Assembly: GCA_023228445.1 (NCBI GenBank)
Contig: JALOBD010000092.1
Location: 1 to 8,890, forward strand
Direction of reading: 5' to 3'
Origin: Sphaerochaeta sp.
GTDB lineage: Bacteria; Spirochaetota; Spirochaetia; Sphaerochaetales; Sphaerochaetaceae
DNA length: 8,890 nt
Shown here: positions 1-6,435 of the stretch, piece after piece
Layout: the number at the start of each line of letters is the position of its first letter
Numbering within the stretch: the stretch's first letter is position 1
Program-made: the position numbers and the translations under genes
Notes under the pieces: generated by a model
The model's database searches: none
Told to the model about the DNA's origin: nothing
What the model saw: only the letters and a program-made list of their open reading frames with translations

Positions 1-2
1 TC

Positions 3-428
3 TCACCAACGAGCCCGTTCGGCCTCTCCTATGCGGCCTCAGCCTCAAAGACCCTCTCATCGACCATGAATGGCACTGCCTATGACGCGACATCCGATCC
101 GTGGGCCTGGGCATTTGGTGGAGGAGCGACGTTCAGGATCTCCAAATCCAGTGAGATGTACTTTGAGGTAGGGGCGGGGGTGGAGTACGCCTTCCGTACC
201 AAGACAATGGGGGGATCTTCCATTGATATTCGCCAGTTGTCAGCCACCGGTCAGGCACTCATCAACTATGCCCTCTTGGGCAACATATTCTTGAGCACCG
301 GTGTATCGGTCAGCTATCCGCTGTGGGGAGAGAACCGGTTGCCGGTAGGGGGATTGACCGCACTGGGGGAGTACACCTCAACGGTTGTCACGTTCGCCCC
401 CTCCGTCGGTTTCTCCGTCGCCTATTGA
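3..428 (+). CDS. Probable outer-membrane beta-barrel protein, C-terminal part (5' end outside window)
   Basis: The reading frame is open from the first bases of the window and ends at TGA 426-428, so at least 141 residues are present and the start lies upstream. The visible part alternates short polar turns with amphipathic strands rich in Gly, Ser, Thr, Tyr and Phe (for example YFEVGAGVEYAF and IFLSTGVSVSY). It ends in an aromatic residue (GFSVAY), as the last strand of many outer-membrane barrels does; Phe is the more usual final residue. No enzymatic motif is visible. The ATG at 66 is in frame but is unlikely to be the true start, because the strand-like pattern continues upstream of it. 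A hairpin at 446-475 follows, and the next operon has its own promoter, so this gene probably belongs to a separate transcription unit. Barrel family and function are not recognised. Confidence 0.6.
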   Translation, partial: SPTSPFGLSYAASASKTLSSTMNGTAYDATSDPWAWAFGGGATFRISKSSEMYFEVGAGVEYAFRTKTMGGSSIDIRQLSATGQALINYALLGNIFLSTGVSVSYPLWGENRLPVGGLTALGEYTSTVVTFAPSVGFSVAY

Positions 429-445
429 CCGCAGAGAGTGAGGGT

Positions 446-483
446 CTCGCCGGCAGGGGGTGTGGTGCTGGCGAGCACTTGTG
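446..483 (+). terminator. Hairpin after the outer-membrane gene, possible terminator
   Basis: CTCGCCGGCA (446-455) pairs over all ten positions with TGCTGGCGAG (466-475), with one G-U pair, around a 10-nt G-rich loop. It starts 18 nt after the stop codon of the upstream gene. The tail (CACTTGTG) is only weakly T-rich, so it could be a weak intrinsic terminator or a 3'-end stabilising hairpin. The next promoter's -35 box begins 8 nt after the stem. Confidence 0.5.
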
Positions 484-512
484 TTGACAAACATTTCCCT
501 GCTGTGTACATT
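484..512 (+). promoter_or_regulatory. Sigma70-type promoter of the rimP-nusA-infB operon
   Basis: A perfect -35 hexamer TTGACA (484-489) is separated by exactly 17 bp from TACATT (507-512), which matches four of six consensus -10 positions. Transcription would start near 519-520, leaving a leader of roughly 64 nt before the ATG at 583. It sits between the upstream gene's hairpin and rimP. No comparably good promoter was seen elsewhere between genes in the window, so it may drive everything downstream. Confidence 0.72.
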
Positions 513-534
513 GTAGTCAGGATTTGTGTTTATT

Positions 535-564
535 GGGGATCGCCGTCCGGTGCATCCCTTTTTT
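535..564 (+). terminator. Terminator-like hairpin in the rimP-nusA leader (candidate attenuator)
   Basis: GGGGATCGCC (535-544) folds back on GGTGCATCCC (549-558) around a GTCC loop. The pairs are 536-540 with 554-558 and 541-544 with 549-552, including one G-U pair, with C553 bulged; G535 can also pair with U559. Six T residues follow at once (559-564), the arrangement of an intrinsic terminator. It lies after the predicted transcription start (about 519) and before the rimP start, so it could attenuate the operon. Alternatively it could be the distal terminator of the upstream gene. ATCCC (554-558) could instead pair with GGGGT (567-571), a mutually exclusive fold. Confidence 0.55.
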
Positions 565-582
565 GTGGGGTTTATTGAAGAT

Positions 583-1083
583 ATGTTGGATATGGAATTA
601 CAAGAGAACCCATTGTACATCGAATACGAGCCGCTGTTGGCGCAGCTGGGTCTCACCATTGTCGAGATCGGCCAAGTCAACCGCAAAGAAGGTGTCAATG
701 TGGTGATCATCATCCTCTGCCGGGACGGGGAGACGACCGTCGACCACTGCGCCGACGTCTACCGCCTCGTCTTCCCCCGCTTGCAGCTTGCCCTCGGCGA
801 CCGGGACCTGAGCCTGGAGGTCTCCACCCCGGGCTTGGAGCGGTCCTTCAAGGATATCCATGAGTTCGCCCTCTTCCACGGCAAGCGTGTGCGCCTCTAC
901 GACAACGGACGGCGGACGTGGGTCAGCGGCATCATCGAGGGCATGGGAGAGGGGAGCGTGACACTTGGTGAGGTCTTCGTTGAGGGCCAAAGCGAGCGAT
1001 TTGAACAGATGAACATTACCTATACGGCCATTCAAAAGGCAAAACTCGACTATAGATGGGAGGACAGGCGTCATGGCAACTGA
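583..1083 (+). CDS. rimP: Ribosome maturation factor RimP
   Basis: RimP binds the 30S subunit and is needed for its late maturation in the cytoplasm. The 166-residue product shows the family signature LEVSTPGLER (about 78-87), preceded by a DHCADVYRLV-like segment (54-63) matching the conserved DDCADVS region of known RimP. The N-terminal alpha/beta domain spans about 1-90 and a small SH3-like C-terminal domain about 95-155. Length is close to the usual 150-165 residues. The start is uncertain. ATG 583 and ATG 592 both fit the family N-terminus, neither has a strong Shine-Dalgarno, and a GTG at 526 would add residues unlike RimP and nearly abolish the leader. The end overlaps nusA by 11 nt, as expected for the conserved rimP-nusA pair. 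The function call is secure; the exact start is not. Confidence 0.93.
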   Translation: MLDMELQENPLYIEYEPLLAQLGLTIVEIGQVNRKEGVNVVIIILCRDGETTVDHCADVYRLVFPRLQLALGDRDLSLEVSTPGLERSFKDIHEFALFHGKRVRLYDNGRRTWVSGIIEGMGEGSVTLGEVFVEGQSERFEQMNITYTAIQKAKLDYRWEDRRHGN

Positions 1084-2557
1084 GATAGGGGACGCAATCC
1101 GCGCCATGGTGGCGGAGAAGAACATCTCTGAGGAGTTGGTGATCAGCACCATCGAAGATATCCTCAGGGCAGCATACAAGCGCAAGTTCGGTACCGACGA
1201 GAACGCCGTCATTGAGTTCAGTGACGACTATCAGAGTGTTGAACTCTTCAGTCGACGCAAGATTGTTGACGACGACGAGTGGTACAACGAGATCACCGAG
1301 ATCCCGTTCAGCGACGCGGTCAAGATCCACGAGGACGGGGAGATCGGCGATGAGCTGCTCATCGGTGTCGACCTCAAGGAGTTCGACCGTATCAGCGTGC
1401 AAAGCGCCAAGCAGCGGGCCCACCAGAGCTTTCGAGACATCCAGAAGGACACCCTCTACAGCGAGTACAAGACCAAGGAGGGGCAACTCATCATCGGCTA
1501 CTACCGCCGCCAGCTGCCCAACGGAGACATCTACGTCGACATCGGCTCGACCGAAGGCATCCTGCCGAGGCGCAACCAGAGCAGCCGGGAGAGCTACGGG
1601 CCCAACGACAAGATCAAGTGCTACGTCGAGACGGTCGAGAAGGCCGAGCGTGGCCTGCGGGTCATCCTCTCTCGCTCCAGTCCCGAGCTCATCCGCCGTC
1701 TCTTTGAGGTCGAGGTCCCCGAGATTGCCCAAAACCAGATCGACATCATCAAGATTGTCAGGGAAGCAGGGTACCGCACCAAGGTCGCCGTGGCCAGCAG
1801 GCACGATGATATCGACCCCGTTGGAGCGTGTGTCGGCTTGAAGGGAAACCGTATTCAGACTATCATGAGTGAGGTCGAGGGCGAGCGGATCGATATCCTG
1901 CGGTACGACCCCAACCCGGTCAATTACATCCACAACGCCCTATCGCCGGCACAGGTGAAGGACGTGGTGGTCATCGACAAGAACATCTACCACGCTGTTG
2001 CCATCGTCGACGAGAGCCAGCTCTCCCTTGCCATCGGCAAGCAGGGGCTGAACGTCCGGCTGGCCAACAAACTGGTCGATTGGATGATTGATGTGAAGAC
2101 CAGCGAGCAGTTCGAGGAGATGGATATCGCCAAGGAGGCTCGCAGCCGGGCCGAGTCGATCTTCCACACCGACGACTCCTACTCCTACGCCGAACACGAA
2201 GGAGAACCAGCACCGTCGCCGGTGTTCGAGGAGGAGACGGCCTACGCCGATGAGGATGAGTTCGATCTCAGCGAGTTGCCGCTCGATGAGACGCTCATCA
2301 AGAAGCTGCAGTTCCACGACATTTACAGTGTCGAGGAGTTCATCAGCCTCAGCGACGAGGAGCTGGCAAGCTTCGAGGACCTGAGCGAGGAGGAGCTTAC
2401 CGCGATCAAGGATGTGATCGACGAACACGTGGTCATCGTTGATGGCGATGAGGACGGAGAGACCGAGTACTTCTGTCCAAACTGCGGTGGCTCCATCACC
2501 GAGGACATGACGGTCTGCCCGAACTGTGGCACAGGTCTTGCATTTGAGGTAGAGTAA
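1073..2557 (+). CDS. nusA: Transcription termination/antitermination factor NusA with C-terminal zinc ribbon
   Basis: NusA binds RNA polymerase and nascent RNA and modulates pausing, intrinsic termination and antitermination. The 494-residue protein has, in order, the polymerase-binding N-terminal domain (about 1-130), an S1 domain (about 133-201), KH1 (about 230-298, GLKG loop at 255-258) and KH2 (about 303-345, GKQG at 322-325). An acidic linker follows, then one helix-hairpin-helix-like repeat (about 396-450). The last 27 residues form a four-cysteine module, Cys468-x2-Cys471-x10-Cys482-x2-Cys485, a predicted zinc ribbon not found in E. coli or B. subtilis NusA as I know them. GGGAGG at 1058-1063, nine bases before the ATG, supports the start. 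It overlaps rimP by 11 nt and ends in tandem TAA codons 20 nt before infB. There is no ylxR/ylxQ-like gene between nusA and infB. Confidence 0.97.
   Translation: MATEIGDAIRAMVAEKNISEELVISTIEDILRAAYKRKFGTDENAVIEFSDDYQSVELFSRRKIVDDDEWYNEITEIPFSDAVKIHEDGEIGDELLIGVDLKEFDRISVQSAKQRAHQSFRDIQKDTLYSEYKTKEGQLIIGYYRRQLPNGDIYVDIGSTEGILPRRNQSSRESYGPNDKIKCYVETVEKAERGLRVILSRSSPELIRRLFEVEVPEIAQNQIDIIKIVREAGYRTKVAVASRHDDIDPVGACVGLKGNRIQTIMSEVEGERIDILRYDPNPVNYIHNALSPAQVKDVVVIDKNIYHAVAIVDESQLSLAIGKQGLNVRLANKLVDWMIDVKTSEQFEEMDIAKEARSRAESIFHTDDSYSYAEHEGEPAPSPVFEEETAYADEDEFDLSELPLDETLIKKLQFHDIYSVEEFISLSDEELASFEDLSEEELTAIKDVIDEHVVIVDGDEDGETEYFCPNCGGSITEDMTVCPNCGTGLAFEVE
2474..2527 (+). other. Zinc-ribbon coding segment at the NusA C-terminus
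   Basis: Two CPNCG knuckles encode Cys468/Cys471 and Cys482/Cys485, separated by ten residues, in frame with nusA and ending nine residues before the stop. The spacing is that of a minimal double-CxxC zinc ribbon. A highly acidic stretch (about 457-465) links it to the helix-hairpin-helix repeat. Metal binding is inferred from the pattern. Confidence 0.85.
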
Positions 2558-2577
2558 TAACCATCCAAGAGGAAATA

Positions 2578-5196
2578 ATGACGGAAGATAAAAAGAAGCC
2601 AAAAGCAACGCTGATCAAACAAGTGGTAAGCCCCTCGGAGACAAGGGAAGAACCCAAGGTCGAGGCCAAGGAGCAGAAGAAACCGGCTCCTGAGCGTCGG
2701 CGCGTTGTCGTGGTCAAGAAGAAAGTGGTGGTAGCAAAGCCCAAGGCGGAACTCCAGAAGGGAGCGGCCGCTTCCGGTGAGCCCACCACCAAGGCCGAAG
2801 GGGAGAAGCTGACGGCAAACCGCACTCCGCGTGCCGTATCGGCCAGACTGCAATCCTCACCCCTGCACAGCGGCCCGGTCGTGATAAGACCGACAAACCT
2901 TCCGCCGGTGCCCAACCAGGGTCTTACCGTCAAGGATCACGCTGAGCTGCAGAACCTTCCCCCACAGAGCTCGGTGCCGGTTCCCTCCAATGGACCACGC
3001 GTAGCGGGGATGGTCGGTGGACGCCCGGCACCCGGTACCCGCCCCCCCTACCAGGAGCGGCGCCCCTACCAGGGACAGCAACGTCCCGGCGGTTACCAAC
3101 AGCGCCCCGGTGGGTATCAGGGGGGACAGCGCCCCGGCGGTTACCAGGGAGGCCAGCGTCCCGGTGGCTACCAACAGGGACAACGCCCCGGTGGTCAGCG
3201 CCCGCCCTTTGGCCAACAGCGCCCGGGTGGCTACCAACAGCGTCCAGGTGCTCCACGCCCGGGCCAGGGTACCCAGGACCTCACACAAGTGAACCGTCCT
3301 GCGAAGAAGCCGTTCACCAAGCGGAGCAATCAAGCATACAAGAGACGCAATGCAGAGGAAGAGAAGGAGTTCCAGATCCAGCGGCGCAAGGAGCAGGCTG
3401 CTGCCAAACTCGCCTCGGTACCCAAGACGATCGATATGATGGAAGTCATCACCATCAGCGACCTGGCCAAAAAGATGAACCTCAAGGCCAGCGACATCAT
3501 CGCCAAGCTCTTCAAGATGGGGATGATGGTCACCATCAACCAGCAGATCGACTATGAGACGGCCGAGATCATCTGTGGCGAATACAACTGTGAGGTCCGC
3601 CTCGTCTCCCTCTACGACGAGACGTTGATCAGCAGCGAGCCGGACAGCGAGGGCGACCTTGTCGACCGCGCCCCGATCGTCACGGTCATGGGGCACGTCG
3701 ACCACGGCAAGACCAAGCTGCTCGATGCCATCCGCCAGACCAAGGTCGTGGAGGGTGAGTTCGGCGGCATCACCCAGCATATCGGCGCCTACAAGGTGAA
3801 CCTACCGGGCAAGGGGGACGTGGTCTTCCTCGACACCCCTGGCCACGCAGCATTCTCGATGATGCGGGCCCGTGGTGCACAGGTGACCGACATCGTCATC
3901 CTCGTCGTTGCAGCCAATGACGGGGTCATGCCACAGACGAAGGAGGCGATCGACCATGCAAAGGCGGCGGGGGTGCCGATTATCGTAGCCATCAACAAGA
4001 TCGACCTGCCTGAGGCGAAACCCGATCGAGTGATGCAACAGCTCAGCGACCTGGGCCTGATGCCTGAGGATTGGGGTGGAACCACCCTCTACTGCCAGAT
4101 CTCTGCATTGAAGAAGATCGGCATCGATGAGTTGCTGGATACGGTCCTGCTACAGAGCGAGATGCTCGAGTTGAAGGCGAATGCCAGCACCCGCGCCGAA
4201 GGCAAGGTGCTGGAGAGCCGCATCGACCAGGGGCGTGGTATCGTCGCCTCGATCCTCGTCGAGCGTGGGACGCTACGACAGGGCGACTACTATGTCGCTG
4301 GCATCTACCCCGGCCGAGTCAGGGCGATGTTCGATGACAAGGGGCAAAAGATCGAGGAGGCAGGGCCCTCCACCCCTGTCGAGATCATCGGCCTCTCCGA
4401 CATCCCGGGAGCCGGAGACCCCTTCCAGGTCACCGAGGATGAGCGCCAGGCTCGCCAGGTCGGTGCCAAGCGTCAGGAGCTCGAGCGCCTCGGCGAGAGC
4501 CGCAACGTGAAGAAGGTCACCCTCGACACCCTCTACTCGAAGATCCAAGAGGGCACCATCAAGGAGTTCAACGTCATCATCAAGGGTGACGTCCAGGGCT
4601 CGGTGGAAGCACTGCAAGGTGCCTTGGAGAAGTTGTCGAACGACGAGATCCACCTCAATGTCATCCGGGCCAGCGCAGGTGCCATCATTGAAAGCGACAT
4701 CACGCTGGCCAGTGCCAGTGATGCGCTGGTCATCGGCTTCAACGTACGGCCGACCCCCCGTGCCCAGGCATTGGCCGACCACGAGAACATCGAGATCCGT
4801 CGTTACAACATCATCTACGACGTCGTTGATGATATCCGCCTTGCCATGGAAGGCATGCTTGCCCCGGAGATCCGGGAAGTTGAGATCGGGACGGCTGAAG
4901 TCAGGGAGACCTTCAAGGTACCCAGAATCGGCACCATCGCCGGTTGTATGGTCACCAGCGGCAAGGTCAAACGCACTGGTCTGGTGCGTGTCTACCGCGA
5001 CTCGGTGCAGATCACCAAGGATCTGGTGAGGATCTCCAGCCTCAAGCGCTTCAAGGATGACGCCAGGGAGGTCAGCGAGGGCTTTGAGTGCGGTATCGGG
5101 CTTGAGAACTTCCACGACCTGCGGGTCGGCGACGTCCTTGAGATTGTCGAGACCGAGAAGGTGGCACGCAAATTGGAGGCGAATATAACGATATGA
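2578..5196 (+). CDS. infB: Translation initiation factor IF-2
   Basis: IF2 is the GTPase that brings initiator fMet-tRNA to the 30S subunit and promotes subunit joining. The 872-residue protein begins with a Lys-rich segment (about 1-60) and a long disordered region with an Arg-Pro-Gly-Gly-Tyr-Gln repeat (158-230). A small helical IF2_N-like domain follows (about 287-345). The G domain shows GHVDHGKT (372-379), GITQHIGA (397-404), DTPGH (419-423), NKID (473-476) and SAL (509-511). Domain II, domain III and the C-terminal fMet-tRNA-binding domain follow to residue 872. His423 in DTPGH is the conserved catalytic histidine. After the P-loop Thr comes Lys380, where Ser or Thr is usual. AAGAGGA (2567-2573) lies just before the ATG. 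The 3' end overlaps rbfA by the four bases ATGA. Confidence 0.98.
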   Translation: MTEDKKKPKATLIKQVVSPSETREEPKVEAKEQKKPAPERRRVVVVKKKVVVAKPKAELQKGAAASGEPTTKAEGEKLTANRTPRAVSARLQSSPLHSGPVVIRPTNLPPVPNQGLTVKDHAELQNLPPQSSVPVPSNGPRVAGMVGGRPAPGTRPPYQERRPYQGQQRPGGYQQRPGGYQGGQRPGGYQGGQRPGGYQQGQRPGGQRPPFGQQRPGGYQQRPGAPRPGQGTQDLTQVNRPAKKPFTKRSNQAYKRRNAEEEKEFQIQRRKEQAAAKLASVPKTIDMMEVITISDLAKKMNLKASDIIAKLFKMGMMVTINQQIDYETAEIICGEYNCEVRLVSLYDETLISSEPDSEGDLVDRAPIVTVMGHVDHGKTKLLDAIRQTKVVEGEFGGITQHIGAYKVNLPGKGDVVFLDTPGHAAFSMMRARGAQVTDIVILVVAANDGVMPQTKEAIDHAKAAGVPIIVAINKIDLPEAKPDRVMQQLSDLGLMPEDWGGTTLYCQISALKKIGIDELLDTVLLQSEMLELKANASTRAEGKVLESRIDQGRGIVASILVERGTLRQGDYYVAGIYPGRVRAMFDDKGQKIEEAGPSTPVEIIGLSDIPGAGDPFQVTEDERQARQVGAKRQELERLGESRNVKKVTLDTLYSKIQEGTIKEFNVIIKGDVQGSVEALQGALEKLSNDEIHLNVIRASAGAIIESDITLASASDALVIGFNVRPTPRAQALADHENIEIRRYNIIYDVVDDIRLAMEGMLAPEIREVEIGTAEVRETFKVPRIGTIAGCMVTSGKVKRTGLVRVYRDSVQITKDLVRISSLKRFKDDAREVSEGFECGIGLENFHDLRVGDVLEIVETEKVARKLEANITI
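3049..3267 (+). repeat. In-frame RPGGYQ repeat tract within infB
   Basis: Residues 158-230 of IF2 contain five exact RPGGYQ hexapeptides (starting at residues 169, 176, 185, 194 and 215) plus degenerate copies such as RPGGQ and RPGAP. Spacers are short Gln/Gly runs. The DNA units differ mainly at synonymous third positions (Arg CGT/CGC, Gly GGC/GGT/GGG, Tyr TAC/TAT). That suggests selection on the peptide rather than very recent slippage. The tract is coding in the infB frame and is not a CRISPR or intergenic repeat. Confidence 0.9.
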
Positions 5197-5555
5197 GCGA
5201 ATGGACAGGTAAACGCATCGAGGCAAAGATAGCCGAGGCGATCGGGACGTTGATCGTCACCGGGGAGATCAAGCATGCACGCCTGAGCACCCTGTGTTCG
5301 GTGAGCCGGGTCGATCTTTCGCCCGACGGCGCCTATGCGACCATCTACATCTCCTCACCGCTTGATGAGGACGAGCTGGCCCAGAGCGTAGAGGCGCTCA
5401 GTCGGGCCAGTGCGTTCATCCAGAAGCGGCTCGGCTCGTTCTTGAAGACGAGGAATACCCCCAAGCTGCGTTTCAAGGCCGATACCTCCCTTGTCGAAGG
5501 ACAGCGGATCAACGCCTTGATCGATCAGCTGAACATCAATGGAAACGACGCCTAG
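5193..5555 (+). CDS. rbfA: 30S ribosome-binding factor A (RbfA)
   Basis: RbfA is a small KH-type protein that binds pre-30S particles and helps process and fold the 5' end of 16S rRNA; it is released late in assembly. The 120-residue length is typical. The N-terminal helix (RIEAKIAEAIGTLI) is followed by conserved strand elements: SVSRVDLSPDGAYATIYIS (about 36-54), a helix around 62-80, and the late motif TPKLRFKADTSL (about 88-99), which matches the family's PxLxFxxDxS pattern. The start ATG shares four bases (ATGA) with the infB stop, so translation is probably coupled to IF2. The 3' end overlaps truB by 17 nt. The position between infB and truB is the standard one. Confidence 0.96.
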   Translation: MSEWTGKRIEAKIAEAIGTLIVTGEIKHARLSTLCSVSRVDLSPDGAYATIYISSPLDEDELAQSVEALSRASAFIQKRLGSFLKTRNTPKLRFKADTSLVEGQRINALIDQLNINGNDA

Positions 5556-6435
5556 CATCCTGCTCATCGCCAAAGAAGGCGGCGTGACCAGCTTTCGGGC
5601 CCTCGCGGCGGTCAAGCGGTTGCTTGGCAAGAGAGTCGGCCACGCCGGGACCCTGGACAAATTTGCCCAGGGTCTTCTTGTTGTGCTCACCGGATCGATG
5701 ACCCGGCTCAATCCACTCTTCATGAATCTTGACAAGCGGTACACCGCCATGATTCGCTTCGGCAGCGAGACGGACACCCTCGACCCGGAGGGGGAGGTGG
5801 TGCGTTCGGCTCCAGTGCCCACATTCGAAGAGATCGAGGGAGCCTTGCCCCAATTCATCGGTGCCATCGAGCAGGCCCCGCCTCTCTACAGCGCTGTGCA
5901 CATCGACGGGAGGAGGGCAAGCGACCGGGCACGGGATGGGCAAACGCCGGTGATGAAGAAGCGGTCGGTGACGGTACACCGCTTCGACCTGCTCACCTAT
6001 GAGGATGGGTTGCTTACCTGCGACATCACCGTCAGCAAGGGAACGTACATCCGCTCCCTCGCCCGCGATTTGGGCAGGGCCACCGGCAGTGGTGCACACC
6101 TTGAGGAGTTGGTGCGCACCGAGATCGGACCTTTTCTCCTTGCCGAGGCTCATCGTTCTATCGACATTGAATCCCTCGACCCTTCGCTGGAGAGGAGCGA
6201 GGAGTACCTGCTGCGCCTGCCTGCGATGAACCGGATGACCTGTTCACATGATGAGCTCTCCCTGATGGTCCATGGCCAATTCCCCCGCTCGGCGCTTGCA
6301 TTGGGGCGAACGGGATGGGCGTTGGCCTACGATGGCGATGGCGTCCTACAGGCGGTGCTCGATCTGGCAAACCGGAAGATCGCCGCTTGGCTACGTCCCT
6401 ACATACGGGAGGAGGGTGGGTATGAGACGCTTTGA
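5539..6435 (+). CDS. truB: tRNA pseudouridine-55 synthase TruB
   Basis: TruB isomerises uridine 55 in the T-loop of most tRNAs to pseudouridine and also acts as a tRNA chaperone. The 298-residue product shows the catalytic motif GHAGTLD (34-40), with Asp40 as the predicted nucleophile. It also has the conserved strand GSETDTLDPEGE (75-86), the QAPPLYSAVHIDGRR block (112-126) and SKGTYIRSLARDLG (166-179). A C-terminal PUA-like region covers about 230-298. Two motif positions are unusual: KFAQG replaces the common P-x-A-x-G after the catalytic Asp, and AKEGG replaces KPxG near the N-terminus. The start is fixed by an in-frame TGA at 5530-5532 just upstream of ATG 5539. There is no clear Shine-Dalgarno, so coupling to rbfA (17-nt overlap) is likely. 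The end overlaps ribF by 14 nt. Confidence 0.96.
   Translation: METTPSILLIAKEGGVTSFRALAAVKRLLGKRVGHAGTLDKFAQGLLVVLTGSMTRLNPLFMNLDKRYTAMIRFGSETDTLDPEGEVVRSAPVPTFEEIEGALPQFIGAIEQAPPLYSAVHIDGRRASDRARDGQTPVMKKRSVTVHRFDLLTYEDGLLTCDITVSKGTYIRSLARDLGRATGSGAHLEELVRTEIGPFLLAEAHRSIDIESLDPSLERSEEYLLRLPAMNRMTCSHDELSLMVHGQFPRSALALGRTGWALAYDGDGVLQAVLDLANRKIAAWLRPYIREEGGYETL
6407..6415 (+). promoter_or_regulatory. Strong Shine-Dalgarno deciding the ribF start
   Basis: GGGAGGAGG (6407-6415) lies inside the 3' end of truB and ends six bases before ATG 6422. An in-frame ATG also exists at 6272, but it would add 50 residues encoded wholly within truB, without RibF similarity. The site therefore supports 6422 as the start. 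Confidence 0.85.

Noticed and set aside
526..582. GTG start giving a 185-residue RimP, and an overlapping TTG-started 60-residue frame at 524-706
   Set aside because: The added residues do not resemble RimP. The GTG would lie about seven bases after the predicted transcription start and the terminator-like hairpin would fall in coding sequence. The 60-residue frame has no support and is mostly a shadow of rimP.
429..582. tRNA-fMet (metY-like) gene before rimP, as in the E. coli operon
   Set aside because: No cloverleaf arms, T-loop consensus or CCA-adjacent acceptor stem could be found in this interval.
1016..1933. Long antisense open frame opposite nusA (305 codons)
   Set aside because: It lies fully opposite NusA codons, is rich in Asp/Leu/Val as expected from reading Gxx-type GC-rich codons backwards, and shows no known domain or ribosome-binding site.
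3049..3267. CRISPR array or intergenic tandem repeat
   Set aside because: Units are 18-27 nt, in frame, differ at synonymous sites, have no unique spacers and sit inside infB.
2857..3780. Long antisense open frame opposite the infB repeat and P-loop region
   Set aside because: It is a shadow of IF2. Its repetitive Leu/Ala/Gly content is the complement of the RPGGYQ codons.
4273..5226. Antisense open frame of 317 codons opposite infB domains II-IV
   Set aside because: It is entirely opposite conserved IF2 codons and has the same composition as the other antisense shadows, with no recognisable family.
6272..6421. Upstream ATG giving a 329-residue RibF
   Set aside because: The extra 50 residues are encoded in truB's C-terminal region in another frame and do not resemble RibF. 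The strong Shine-Dalgarno sits before ATG 6422.
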